Positions 1-7,104 of a DNA stretch of 34,413 nt are shown here, piece after piece. The stretch's first letter is position 1. Each line of letters begins with the position of its first letter. Source of the stretch: a virus; IMG/VR virus record IMGVR_UViG_3300043425_000901, positions 1 through 34,413 of that record, one strand, 5' to 3'. Below the pieces are notes generated by a model. The model had not been told where the DNA came from. It did not search any database and was given only the letters and a program-made list of their open reading frames with translations. The position numbers and the translations under genes were made by a program.

Positions 1-84
1 AAGCTCAAGGAAGGCCAGTCCTTGAGCATCACGATTTCCGGCGCGTCGGTGGACTGCAATCTCTCCTGGACGGAGTTGACCTAA
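1..84 (+). CDS. C-terminal end of a gene entering from the left edge
   Basis: An open frame enters at base 1 and stops with TAA at 82-84, giving 27 residues that end in SWTELT. The stop overlaps the ATG of the FN3-LamG gene by one base, as in the other coupled tail genes. The residues alternate hydrophobic and polar (SLSITISG), fitting the last strands of a beta-sandwich tail-fibre domain. The frame matches that of the collagen-like gene leaving the right edge (582 bases, exactly 194 codons), so on a circular molecule the two would form one protein of about 221 residues. That join is inferred. The piece could equally belong to an unrelated tail protein. Confidence 0.6.
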   Translation, partial: KLKEGQSLSITISGASVDCNLSWTELT

Positions 85-1103
85 TGGCCCGCTTTCGCCG
101 CCTGAGCGATCTCAATCCGCCGATCCTGACCGCCGACGAGCGGTGGCAGTATTTGCTGCCCGGCGCACCCACGGGCGTCACCGCAACGGCCGGCAACGCC
201 CAGGCCACCGTGTCGTGGACGGCGCCGGCGAGCGTGGTTGCGATCACCGACTACTACGTCCAGTATTCGTCCAACGGCGGGTCGACGTGGACGACGTTCT
301 CGGACGGCACGTCAACGGCGACGAGTGCGACGGTCACGGGCTTGACGAATGGCACGGCCTACACGTTCCGCGTGGCGGCCGTCAGCGGCATCGGGCAGGG
401 GCCGTACAGCACGGCGAGTGGCAGCGTGACGCCGGGCGGCGATCCTCTGTTCGCCCAGGTGGCTCTGCTTCTCCACATGGACGGCAGCGGATCGACGTTT
501 GTTGACTCCAGCAAGTACGCGAGGGCGATCGCCGCGAACGGGGACGTTACGCAGTCCACGGCGCAGAGCCAGTTCGGCGGCAAGGCGGCGGCGTTTGACG
601 GGACTGGCGATGCGCTCACTATCCCTTACAGCAGTTCGCTGGATCTGGCGACTGGCGACTTCGCTATTGAGTGCTGGTGGTATCCGACAAGCACCGCCAA
701 CGGCCAAACGCTGTTCGCGTTCAACGGTTCCGGCCCGTATTCGCAGGTGCGAGTAGACGCCTACAACGACGGCTCTAGGTATTTCCGTTTCCTGACGCAG
801 TCTGGCGGCGACTGGATCAGTACGGCTGGAGGCGGCGCGTGGAACGTGAACCAATGGCACCACGTTGCCGCAGTGAGGACAGGCAGCCAGTTCAATTTGT
901 ACATCAACGGCACGTCTGCGATTTCGTTCTCGTCCAGCGGTTCGCTCGTCAACAACTCGTCTGGGGTCGCCATCGGTTCTTTGAACGGCGGCAACTACTG
1001 GGTCAGCGGGTACATCGACGAGTTCCGGGCAACCGTCGGACACAACAGGGGCTACACGGGCAGCACCATCACCGTCCCGACAGCCGCCTTCCCTGACGCA
1101 TGA
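84..1103 (+). CDS. Tail adhesin with fibronectin type III and LamG/ConA-like lectin domains
   Basis: A 339-residue protein with no signal peptide. Residues about 28-115 form a fibronectin type III domain (start GVTATAGNAQATVSW, end GSVTPGG). Residues about 125-330 form a concanavalin A/LamG-like jelly roll, shown by LLHMDGS, FDGTGD, ECWWYP, WHHVAAVR, LYINGT and a closing YIDEFR motif. LamG-type domains bind glycans, and FN3 domains in phage tail proteins act as spacers or weak surface binders. Its place between two collagen-like fibre genes points to a receptor-binding or decorating tail protein; this role is inferred. The ATG at 84 overlaps the stop of the preceding frame. Confidence 0.85.
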   Translation: MARFRRLSDLNPPILTADERWQYLLPGAPTGVTATAGNAQATVSWTAPASVVAITDYYVQYSSNGGSTWTTFSDGTSTATSATVTGLTNGTAYTFRVAAVSGIGQGPYSTASGSVTPGGDPLFAQVALLLHMDGSGSTFVDSSKYARAIAANGDVTQSTAQSQFGGKAAAFDGTGDALTIPYSSSLDLATGDFAIECWWYPTSTANGQTLFAFNGSGPYSQVRVDAYNDGSRYFRFLTQSGGDWISTAGGGAWNVNQWHHVAAVRTGSQFNLYINGTSAISFSSSGSLVNNSSGVAIGSLNGGNYWVSGYIDEFRATVGHNRGYTGSTITVPTAAFPDA

Positions 1104-1156
1104 GCTCTACCCTACGCCTCATCGCCGACGCTCTCGCCGCGGGGCTACAGGACTAA
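1100..1156 (+). CDS. Possible 18-residue leader-like ORF
   Basis: An ATG overlaps the stop of the FN3-LamG gene in the ATGA arrangement used throughout this genome and opens an 18-codon frame ending at TAA 1154-1156, four bases before the next ATG. The predicted peptide (MSSTLRLIADALAAGLQD) is a plausible amphipathic helix. It could be a real micro-gene, a coupling device carrying ribosomes to the BppU-like gene, or chance. No homology can be judged at this length. Confidence 0.3.
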   Translation: MSSTLRLIADALAAGLQD

Positions 1157-1159
1157 CAC

Positions 1160-1477
1160 ATGGCCACATCACCACAAGAGCCGGGCATCCTTAACGTGTC
1201 GTTCGTTCGCGGCGACGCCTGGGGGACGCTCGTGGACTTCTCGCAGCCGGCGTCGATCGTGGGCTATACGTTCACGGCCGGGCTGTACTCGACTTTCACG
1301 GGCGGGCAGGTGCAGGCGATCGCCTGCACCGTCGTTGACGCGGCGGCCGGCCAGGTGAACCTCTCTCTGACGGCAGCCCAGACGGCCGCGATCCCCGCCG
1401 GCACCTACGAGCTGCGGCTCAACTGGGGGCCGACGGCCCGGCGGATCTACCAGGGCGTGTGCGAGGTGCTGGCATGA
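1160..1477 (+). CDS. BppU-like baseplate upper protein, copy 2
   Basis: A 105-residue protein with the pattern of the N-terminal domain of phage baseplate upper protein BppU: an opening FVRGDAW strand, a GYTFTAGLY segment on permitted input, a middle part ending LSLTAAQTAAIPAGTYELRLNW, and a closing RIYQGVCEVL strand. It matches the plan of the protein at 33440..33835 (GDQLDI, GYTLEAKVF, LGLTEAQTSTL, YRWYFRW) although the sequences have diverged. In lactococcal phages this domain docks receptor-binding proteins to the baseplate. Here it is followed at once, with a 4-base overlap, by a collagen-like protein, as in the other copy. The assignment rests on pattern recognition, so the fold is likely and the exact role inferred. 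Confidence 0.6.
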   Translation: MATSPQEPGILNVSFVRGDAWGTLVDFSQPASIVGYTFTAGLYSTFTGGQVQAIACTVVDAAAGQVNLSLTAAQTAAIPAGTYELRLNWGPTARRIYQGVCEVLA

Positions 1478-1746
1478 CGATCCAGGCGAGCGTCACGACG
1501 CAGCAGATCACCGCAGCCGTCTCGGGCGGCACCGTGGCCGCGAGCGTGCCAGCAGCTGCGTCCGTCCAGGCGGCCATCACCGGCGGGATCGGCCCCCAAG
1601 GGCCGGCTGGTAGCGACGGCGGCCTGATCGACGAGCTGGCCGACGTCCAGGTGGCGGCGGCCTCGGATAGCCAGGTGCTGCGGTATGACGCCCAGGCCGG
1701 ACAGTGGAAAAACCAGACCCTGACCGTGAACGGAGGAAACTTCTAA
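1474..1746 (+). CDS. Short collagen-like tail protein
   Basis: A 90-residue protein overlapping the BppU-like gene by ATGA. It has an Ala/Val/Thr-rich N-terminal half of beta type, one short collagen-like stretch (IGPQGPAGSDGG, residues about 39-50), then a tail-fibre-like segment with LIDELADVQVA and SQVLRYDAQAGQWKNQTL. That second segment is common in phage fibres, where it often leads to the trimeric shaft. It looks like a reduced version of the collagen-like protein at 33832. The stop overlaps the next ATG by one base. It is probably a trimeric linker in the fibre; no enzymatic motif is seen. Confidence 0.65.
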   Translation: MTIQASVTTQQITAAVSGGTVAASVPAAASVQAAITGGIGPQGPAGSDGGLIDELADVQVAAASDSQVLRYDAQAGQWKNQTLTVNGGNF

Positions 1747-2393
1747 TGGCCGATCCGATCCGTCTGAAGCGCCGCACGAGCGGCAATGTCGGGGCGCCCG
1801 CCACGCTGCTGAACGCCGAGCCTGCCTACAACGAGGTGGAGGACGTTCTCTACATCGGCGTCGGCCTGGGCCAGGACGGCAACGCAACGACTATCAAGGC
1901 GATCGCCGGGGCCGGTGTGTTCGCCACCAAGGCCTACGTCACGAGCGCTGTGGCTGCCGTCGACGTCTCGGCCCAGCTCGCGAACTACGTCACGACCGCC
2001 ACGGCCTCGAGCACCTACGCGCCGCTGGCGTCCCCGGCCCTGACGGGCACGCCCACGGCCCCGACGGCGTCTGCTGGCACGAGCACCACGCAGATCGCCA
2101 CGACGGCGTTCGTGTCGACAGCGGTGGCCAACCTCGTGAACGGGGCACCCGGGGCGTTAGACACGCTGGCAGAGCTGGCGCAGGCGATGAACAGCGATGC
2201 CAGCTTTAGCGCGACGGTCACGAACAGCCTCGCCGGCAAGCTCACGGCAGCGTCGAACCTTTCTGATCTTGCCAGTGCCTCTACGGCCCGCACAAATCTG
2301 GGCTTGGGCACCATGGCCACCCAGAACGCGAATAACGTCGCGATCACTGGCGGCACTATCGACGGCGTGACGATCGACGGCGGCACGTTCTGA
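1746..2393 (+). CDS. Tail fibre protein with SPALTGTPTAPTA repeat
   Basis: A 215-residue fibre protein. The N-terminus (IRLKRRTSG, LNAEPAYNEVEDVLYIG) is the attachment motif typical of fibre proteins fixed to a baseplate. Residues about 95-135 contain the classical phage tail-fibre repeat (PLASPALTGTPTAPTA followed by TQIATTAFV), then AELAQAMNSDASF, LSDLASASTARTNLGLG and a closing IDGVTIDGGTF. These pieces form extended, probably trimeric shafts. It is too short to carry a large receptor-binding head, so that function may lie in neighbouring proteins. The ATG at 1746 overlaps the preceding stop and has GGAGG upstream. Confidence 0.85.
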   Translation: MADPIRLKRRTSGNVGAPATLLNAEPAYNEVEDVLYIGVGLGQDGNATTIKAIAGAGVFATKAYVTSAVAAVDVSAQLANYVTTATASSTYAPLASPALTGTPTAPTASAGTSTTQIATTAFVSTAVANLVNGAPGALDTLAELAQAMNSDASFSATVTNSLAGKLTAASNLSDLASASTARTNLGLGTMATQNANNVAITGGTIDGVTIDGGTF

Positions 2394-2403
2394 CGGAGGG
2401 GCG

Positions 2404-2745
2404 ATGCCTCGCAGCAACGATATCCGCATACGCAGCGGCACGACGACGCCGTCGGCCAACGACTTCAACGTCGGCGAGCCGGCGTGGGACAAGTCGGCCG
2501 GGCGGCTCTACGTCAAAAACGCCGCGGGCCAGATGGTCGAGATCGGCGCCGGTGGCGGCGGCGGCACGACCGAGGTGCTCGAGTACGCCACACCGGCGGC
2601 GTTCCCGGCCACCGGCACGGCGGCTCGGCTCTACGTCGCCACCGACACCAGCCGCGTCTACCGCTGGGACGCGAGCGGCTCCGTCTACGTCGAAGTCGGC
2701 AGCCGCTCTCCGTCTCCGATCGCCGCCTCTCTGATCTGGGGCTAG
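2404..2745 (+). CDS. Short fibre-associated protein
   Basis: A 113-residue protein preceded by a strong GGAGGGG ribosome site. The N-terminus (IRIRSGTTTPSANDFNVGEPAWD) repeats the attachment motif of the preceding fibre gene (IRLKRRTSG, LNAEPAYNE), showing that both are probably fixed to the same baseplate partner. A run of five glycines near the middle leads to a C-terminal beta segment with LYVATDTSRVYRWDASG, a motif found in many fibre proteins. Probably an accessory or alternative fibre subunit. Confidence 0.7.
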   Translation: MPRSNDIRIRSGTTTPSANDFNVGEPAWDKSAGRLYVKNAAGQMVEIGAGGGGGTTEVLEYATPAAFPATGTAARLYVATDTSRVYRWDASGSVYVEVGSRSPSPIAASLIWG

Positions 2746-2748
2746 CCC

Positions 2749-3645
2749 ATGCCGATGTCGTTTCCATCGTCGCCGACGGTCGGCCAAGCCGCCTACACGG
2801 GGGGACGTAGCTGGCGGTGGAGCGGCTACGCGTGGGAGATCGTCGAAGTCGGCCAGCAGCAGGCCCGCGTGCTCGTCGTGGGCGGCGGCGGCGGCAGCGG
2901 GGCGGGCGTCATTAACGCCGGCGGCGGTGGCGGTGGTGGTGGCGGCGGGCTGATCGAGACTACCGTCACCATCTCGCTGGGCATACCATACGACGTGACG
3001 GTCGGTGCTGGCGGTGCTGCCGTCACTCGCGGCTCGCCGTCTCGCTTCGGCGCGTTCACGGCGATCGGCGGCGGCAACGGCGGCAGCAGTGCGGCGACAA
3101 CGCTACCCGCCGCCGGCCTCGGTGGCTCTGGTGGCGGCGGCGGCGCGTCTAGTACGGCTGGCGTCTCTGGCGGTGCCGTACTGGCACTCGTGCAGGGCAA
3201 CGCGGGCGGTGCCGGTGCGTCTGGCGGGTTTCGTGCCGGTGGCGGTGGCGGGGCAGGTGCCGCTGGTTCGCCCGCCGACACCTCGACAGCCGGCAACGGC
3301 GGCGACGGCGTGGAGTCGAGCGTGCCGGTCACGCCCACCTACTACGCCGGCGGTGGTGGCGGCGGCGCGAGATCTGGGACGGCCGGCACAGGCGGCCTCG
3401 GAGGCGGCGCCAACGGCCGGCTTGGGAGCGGCGGCGGATTTTCAGCCACGGCGAACACCGGCGGCGGTGCGGGCGGTGGTGGAAACAATGTCGGGGCCGC
3501 TGGCGGCTCTGGCCTCGTCGTTCTGCGGTTCCCGTCGACGCTCACGCTCTCGGCGTCCGAAGGGCTCACGACATCGTCGGCCACGAGCGGCGGCGACACG
3601 GTCGTGACGATCACCGCTGGCACTGGCACCGTGACCTGGAGTTGA
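2749..3645 (+). CDS. Polyglycine-rich tail-tip adhesin
   Basis: A 298-residue protein. A short N-terminal module (FPSSPTVGQAAYTGGRSWRWSGYAWEIV on two adjoining segments) resembles fibre-docking motifs. A long glycine-rich domain follows (residues about 40-260) with many GGGGGG runs separated by small variable segments, then a short beta-rich tail. Glycine-rich domains starting VLVVGGGGG and containing PYDVTVGAGG are widespread in phage tail proteins; polyglycine II sandwiches form the receptor-binding tip of T-even-type adhesins such as S16 gp38. The variable segments between the glycine runs would be the specificity loops. That function is inferred; the glycine architecture is seen directly. 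Confidence 0.75.
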   Translation: MPMSFPSSPTVGQAAYTGGRSWRWSGYAWEIVEVGQQQARVLVVGGGGGSGAGVINAGGGGGGGGGGLIETTVTISLGIPYDVTVGAGGAAVTRGSPSRFGAFTAIGGGNGGSSAATTLPAAGLGGSGGGGGASSTAGVSGGAVLALVQGNAGGAGASGGFRAGGGGGAGAAGSPADTSTAGNGGDGVESSVPVTPTYYAGGGGGGARSGTAGTGGLGGGANGRLGSGGGFSATANTGGGAGGGGNNVGAAGGSGLVVLRFPSTLTLSASEGLTTSSATSGGDTVVTITAGTGTVTWS

Positions 3646-3647
3646 CC

Positions 3648-3947
3648 GTGGCCCACTACGCATTCGTCGATGAGACCGGCACAGTCGTCGAGGTGATCGT
3701 CGGACGCGACGAGGGCGACGGCATCGACTGGGAGCAGCACTACAGCAGCGTCCGTGGCCTGCGGTGCCTGCGGACGAGCTACAACACGCAAGGAGGCCAG
3801 CACCGCGATGGCGGCACGCCGTATCGCGGCAACTACGCGGGCGTGGGCTACCGCTACGACGAGCGGCTGGACGCGTTCCTCCCGCCTTGCCCAGGCGACG
3901 GCTGGGCGATTGATGAGGCAACGTTCTCGTGGGTGGCACCGACATGA
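3648..3947 (+). CDS. Small conserved phage structural-type protein
   Basis: A 99-residue protein. The GTG start at 3648 is preferred over a TTG at 3642 because GGAG lies 8 bases upstream of it. The sequence reads AHYAFVDETGTVVEVIVGRDE, then WEQHY, CLRTSYNTQGGQHRDGGTPYRGNYAG, GYRYDERLDAFLPP and a closing W...DEATFSWVAP, given here as separate motifs. This set of motifs is familiar from many environmental tailed phages, where the protein is small, tail-associated and of unknown function. It has no signal peptide or membrane segment. Its position after the adhesin suggests a tail-module protein. Confidence 0.75.
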   Translation: MAHYAFVDETGTVVEVIVGRDEGDGIDWEQHYSSVRGLRCLRTSYNTQGGQHRDGGTPYRGNYAGVGYRYDERLDAFLPPCPGDGWAIDEATFSWVAPT

Positions 3948-3959
3948 CGGAGGCTCGGC

Positions 3960-4145
3960 ATGGCGAAGAGAGCACGGAAGCGGCGCCCCGCCAGGCCGGG
4001 CGTGATCCTGAATCCTGACGTCGTGGACGATTCGGACGACGATCCGCCGACCATGGGGATCCCCGACGATGACGGCTGGGTCTATCTCAAGCGCACGGAG
4101 GCCAAGGGTGGCAAAGAAAAGCGACGGAAGCCCGGCAAGCGGTAG
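3960..4145 (+). CDS. Small charged protein of unknown function
   Basis: A 61-residue frame with a good GGAGG site before its ATG. The N-terminal 13 residues and the last 15 are strongly basic (KRARKRRPARP; KEKRRKPGKR), while the middle is acidic (DDSDDDPP). Such charge blocks fit a nucleic-acid- or protein-binding small phage protein, but no family is recognised. Its end overlaps the start of the next gene by 38 bases in another frame, longer than usual here, so one of the two starts may be misplaced. Confidence 0.5.
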   Translation: MAKRARKRRPARPGVILNPDVVDDSDDDPPTMGIPDDDGWVYLKRTEAKGGKEKRRKPGKR

Positions 4146-4389
4146 TGCCCTGCTCCAGGCCGTGAGGGCGAACCTCACGACGCGGAAGCCGGGATTCCGC
4201 CCCTGGCACGAGCGTCTGAGCCCCGAGCACCTGGCCGAGCTCGACGAGCTGCGAGCGGAGTGGCGGGCGGGGAGGCTCGGCTCGCAGCTCAAGCCCGTGG
4301 CCAGCGAGGTCGTGGCCTACCTCCATGCGAACCAGATCAGCGACATCGGCGTCCAGGGGGTGATCAAATGGCTCGGGCAAGAGGACTGA
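4108..4389 (+). CDS. Small helical protein of unknown function
   Basis: A 93-residue protein. The GTG at 4108 is chosen because GGAGG lies 6 bases upstream. After a basic, Ser-rich N-terminus (VAKKSDGS) the protein is mostly helical: WHERLSPEHLAELDELRAEW, then LKPVASEVVAYLHAN, then VQGVIKWLGQ. The end looks like a compact three-helix, possibly HTH-like, domain. No family name can be supported. Its stop at 4389 overlaps the start of the phosphoesterase gene (4368) by 22 bases, implying cotranslation. Confidence 0.6.
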   Translation: MAKKSDGSPASGSALLQAVRANLTTRKPGFRPWHERLSPEHLAELDELRAEWRAGRLGSQLKPVASEVVAYLHANQISDIGVQGVIKWLGQED

Positions 4390-5543
4390 AGGCCCAGGTC
4401 GCCGCCGCCGTGCTGCCACCGAAGGACGCCGAGCAGCTCACCGTCAAAGATTCGGACGGCGTCCGCGAGGCCCGCTCGGTGTCTCGGACGATCCGCACTG
4501 TCGAGGATCTGCTCCGGCATATCGAGGCCGACATGAGCCGCTTCGATGTCGCGGCCAGCGAAGCCACGAAGTGGGACGGCATGACGGCCGGAGACGACGG
4601 CCCAGAGGTCACGGAGCTGCACCGCGTCTGGGTGAGGCTCAAGCCCAAGGCAGGCCCGAGCGTCCGCGAGTGCGTCGAGGCCATGCTGGCAGCGGCCCAG
4701 CTGTCGCGGCCGGTGGCGAAGGCCTCCAAAGCACCGAAGCGGGCCGGACTCTGGCAGGTGCTCGTCGTGGCGGACACCCACTTCGGAAAATACTGCTGGG
4801 GCAAAACGGCTGGCGGCGGGGACTACGACCTGGACATCGCGGCCCGGCTCGTGAACGACGCCGGCGGCGAGCTGCTCGCCGTGGGTGACGCGCACAAGCC
4901 GGCCAGGAGGACGATCGCCTTCCTGGGCGACCTGTTCCATTACGATACGCCGAGCGGAACGACGACCGGCGGAACGCCGCTTGAGCGTGACGGCCGTCTG
5001 CAGAAGATGATCCAGACGGGCTGCGACTCGCTCCTGGGCCTGGTCGAGCGGTCGGCGGCCACCTGCCCCACCGACGTCGTGATCGTCAACGGGAACCATG
5101 ACGAGGTGCTGACCTGGACCTTCCAGCGGATTCTCGTCGAGCGGTTCCGCAACGATCGCCGCGTCTCGGTCAAAGCCGACTTTACCGGCAGGCAGTACCT
5201 GCACCACGGCGGGACGCTCCTAGGCTTCGCTCACGGCCACCGGGCCAAGGCCAAGCTGCCGCAGCTCATGGCCCTGGAAAGCCCGCAGGAGTGGAGCCGG
5301 TGCCCGTACCGCGAGTGGCACACTGGACACTTCCACTCTCAGGCTGCCGAATGGCAGAGGCCGATCGAGACGCTCCAGGGCGTGATCGTCAGGACGGCCC
5401 CGGCCTTGAACCCGCCGGACGACTACCACGCTGTCAACGGGTGGATCGCCAGCAGGCAGGCCATGGAAACGTTCCTCTACCACGAGCGAGGCGGCCTTAC
5501 CGCCATGCACGTCGCCGGCCCAAGCTTCGAGGCTCGCACATGA
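4368..5543 (+). CDS. Calcineurin-like metallophosphoesterase
   Basis: A 391-residue protein with all metal-binding blocks of the calcineurin-like phosphoesterase fold: ADTH (Asp136, His138), LGDLFHYD (Asp188), NGNHDE (Asn243-His244-Asp245), AHGH (His289, His291) and HTGHFH (His321, His323). These enzymes hydrolyse phosphomonoesters or phosphodiesters at a two-metal centre. Residues 1-125 precede the catalytic domain and look helical. Proteins of this type occur in many environmental phages with unknown substrate; nucleotide or DNA processing is likely given the dNMP kinase directly downstream (ATGA overlap). The ATG at 4368 was chosen because the frame further upstream lies inside the preceding gene and has no fold-like sequence. 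Confidence 0.9.
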   Translation: MARARGLKAQVAAAVLPPKDAEQLTVKDSDGVREARSVSRTIRTVEDLLRHIEADMSRFDVAASEATKWDGMTAGDDGPEVTELHRVWVRLKPKAGPSVRECVEAMLAAAQLSRPVAKASKAPKRAGLWQVLVVADTHFGKYCWGKTAGGGDYDLDIAARLVNDAGGELLAVGDAHKPARRTIAFLGDLFHYDTPSGTTTGGTPLERDGRLQKMIQTGCDSLLGLVERSAATCPTDVVIVNGNHDEVLTWTFQRILVERFRNDRRVSVKADFTGRQYLHHGGTLLGFAHGHRAKAKLPQLMALESPQEWSRCPYREWHTGHFHSQAAEWQRPIETLQGVIVRTAPALNPPDDYHAVNGWIASRQAMETFLYHERGGLTAMHVAGPSFEART

Positions 5544-6247
5544 CACGACTGCCCGAGCACTACCTCGACGAAGCCCGACTGCGGGCGAACAGGTTCTGCG
5601 CCCAGTGGACGGGCACCTCGGGCAGCCTGGCGGCCGACGTGCGGCGCCTGCTCTGGGAGCGCGAGGCCCTGGTGTCCGAGCTCGAGCAGGCCCGCCGGCG
5701 AGAGCCGCCGCGGATCGTCGGCCTGTGCGGCTACGCCGGCAGCGGAAAGAACGCGGCGGCCGAGGCCACGGGCGGCGTCGTCCTGGGCTTCGCCGATCCG
5801 CTGTACGCGGCCCTGGCGGCGATGCTCGGCGTCTCGGAAGCGTCCCTGCGGGCTCGGGCCACCAAAGAGCTGCCCATGGCCTGCGGGAAGTCGCCGCGCG
5901 ACCTGCTGCGGACGCTCGGCACCGAGTGGGGCCGGCAGCTCGTCCGGGAGGATCTCTGGGTCTGGCGGGCTCGCCAGCGGATCGAGGAGGCCGCGGCCAC
6001 CGGGGCGGCCGTGATCGCCGTCTGCGACGTCCGGTTTCCCAACGAGGCAGCGTTCCTGCGGGGCTTGGGCGGGCAGATCTGGTGGATCGACCGGCCCGGC
6101 ATGGCCCAGGGTGAACACGCCAGCGACCGTGCCCTGACGGCCGCGGACGCCGACAGGGTGGTCCGCAACGACGGGAGCCTAGAGCAGCTCAGGTGGCGGG
6201 TGGAGGCGGAGCTGCGGGCTTGGGGGGGCGTCACTCCCGCAGCGTAG
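5540..6247 (+). CDS. Deoxynucleoside monophosphate kinase-like protein
   Basis: A 235-residue P-loop kinase. The Walker A motif is GYAGSGKN (residues 64-71). FADPLYAAL (84-92), SPRDLLRTLGTEWGR (118-132) and DVRFPNEA (163-170) are the marks of the phage dNMP kinase family, which phosphorylates dNMPs to dNDPs in the cytoplasm to supply phage DNA synthesis. An extra N-terminal helical region (1-55) precedes the kinase domain. The start overlaps the phosphoesterase stop by 4 bases, so the pair is cotranslated and may act together on nucleotides. Unusually, both are at the far end of the fibre module rather than with the replication genes. The 3' end overlaps the convergent secreted-protein gene by 17 bases. 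Confidence 0.88.
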   Translation: MTRLPEHYLDEARLRANRFCAQWTGTSGSLAADVRRLLWEREALVSELEQARRREPPRIVGLCGYAGSGKNAAAEATGGVVLGFADPLYAALAAMLGVSEASLRARATKELPMACGKSPRDLLRTLGTEWGRQLVREDLWVWRARQRIEEAAATGAAVIAVCDVRFPNEAAFLRGLGGQIWWIDRPGMAQGEHASDRALTAADADRVVRNDGSLEQLRWRVEAELRAWGGVTPAA

Positions 6248-7013
6248 CTTTGAAAAGCCCCTTGCACTGCGCGGCCTCCTCTTTTGTCTGCGTCAGCTCT
6301 TTGCCGTCGGCAAAACGCACGCGCGACAGCCAGACCTTTGCGTAGCCAGTTCCTCCGTGGAGCGACAACTGCCAGGTGCTGTTTTCTTTGGCTCCCGGCG
6401 CAACCGTCGACTGCGACATCCCCGAAAAGACGTTTCCCTTAAATGGAGCTTTGACGGGCTCGTCAAACTTATTGAAGCACTCGGCGTCGATTGTGAACGC
6501 CTCGACGGGCTGGTCGGTCAGGTTCTCGACTCGCACTGTTAGCTCTGGGAGCCCGATCACGTTGCGAACGAGCTTCGTTCCGACGATTGCAAGTGGACGT
6601 GTCTTCGCCGCCTCGGCCCTGCGGGCGGCGGACTCTTGCCTCTGCTTCTCTACAGCCTCTCGCTCCTGCTTCTCGAAGGCAAGGCGTTCGCGGGCAATCT
6701 TGAGCCACTCTGGCAGCGCAAGCTGCTTCCTTTCGTTCAGCTGCTTCTTGGCGGCGGAGACCTTCAGCTTGGCCGACGCGATTCTGTCGCGGTCGCGAGC
6801 CTTTGTCGCGTCTTTGAGCCCCTGCTCCTCGCGGCGCAAGGCCTCTGACAGTGGCCCGACCACGCTCATCTTCTCGGCTTCAGCAAGGTCTCGGTCGGCT
6901 GGCGTCATGTCATGGGCGTCTGCCACGGCAACTGCCGACGGCTCGTCATCCTCCTCTGCATGGGCGATCGAACATGCAACGATGAGCGCGACGGCTACGA
7001 AAGCGGCCTTCAT
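6231..7013 (-). CDS. Secreted coiled-coil protein, candidate lysogenic-conversion cargo
   Basis: A 260-residue protein on the minus strand. The first 19 residues (MKAAFVAVALIVACSIAHA) are a clear Sec signal peptide with AHA-type cleavage before EEDDEP. Residues about 45-140 are a charged, Ala/Lys/Glu/Arg-rich coiled coil (ERLAFEKQEREAVEKQRQE). The C-terminal part (about 143-258) is a beta-type domain starting LAIVGTKLVRNVIGLPELTV and containing ECFNKFDEPVKAPFKG; it resembles periplasmic Ig-like domains with two cysteines that could pair. GGAGA lies before the ATG. It is exported by the host, is not a virion-module gene, and sits next to the integrase, where cargo ('moron') genes commonly reside. 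Its biochemical role is unknown. Confidence 0.8.
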   Translation of the reverse strand: MKAAFVAVALIVACSIAHAEEDDEPSAVAVADAHDMTPADRDLAEAEKMSVVGPLSEALRREEQGLKDATKARDRDRIASAKLKVSAAKKQLNERKQLALPEWLKIARERLAFEKQEREAVEKQRQESAARRAEAAKTRPLAIVGTKLVRNVIGLPELTVRVENLTDQPVEAFTIDAECFNKFDEPVKAPFKGNVFSGMSQSTVAPGAKENSTWQLSLHGGTGYAKVWLSRVRFADGKELTQTKEEAAQCKGLFKATLRE

Positions 7014-7104
7014 GGGGATTCTCCAGGGAGTGTGCGATCGGGAAAAAATCTACGCGTGCGTGGGTCGGCCCAGCAAAGCTGAGCAACAGGAAACTTTCTT
7101 GATA
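7014..7104. other. Gap beside integrase 3' end; candidate attP region
   Basis: This 91-base stretch between the start of the secreted-protein gene and the end of the integrase gene holds no gene. It is less GC-rich than its surroundings, with an A-run (GGGAAAAAATC around 7040) and a short dyad CAGCAAAGCTG near 7071-7081. It must carry the promoter of the minus-strand secreted-protein gene. In phages with this layout, attP usually lies beyond the 3' end of int, on the side away from xis; integration here would put the secreted gene at one prophage end. No tRNA-like core is recognisable, so the attP call is inferred from position only. Confidence 0.35.

Noticed and set aside
312-1043. Long minus-strand open frame opposite the FN3-LamG gene
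   Set aside because: Its protein is Arg/Ala/Val-rich without domains, as expected for the complement of a GC-rich gene; the + strand protein has clear FN3 and LamG motifs.
2826-3338. Proline-rich minus-strand frame
   Set aside because: It is simply the reverse complement of glycine codons of the polyglycine adhesin.
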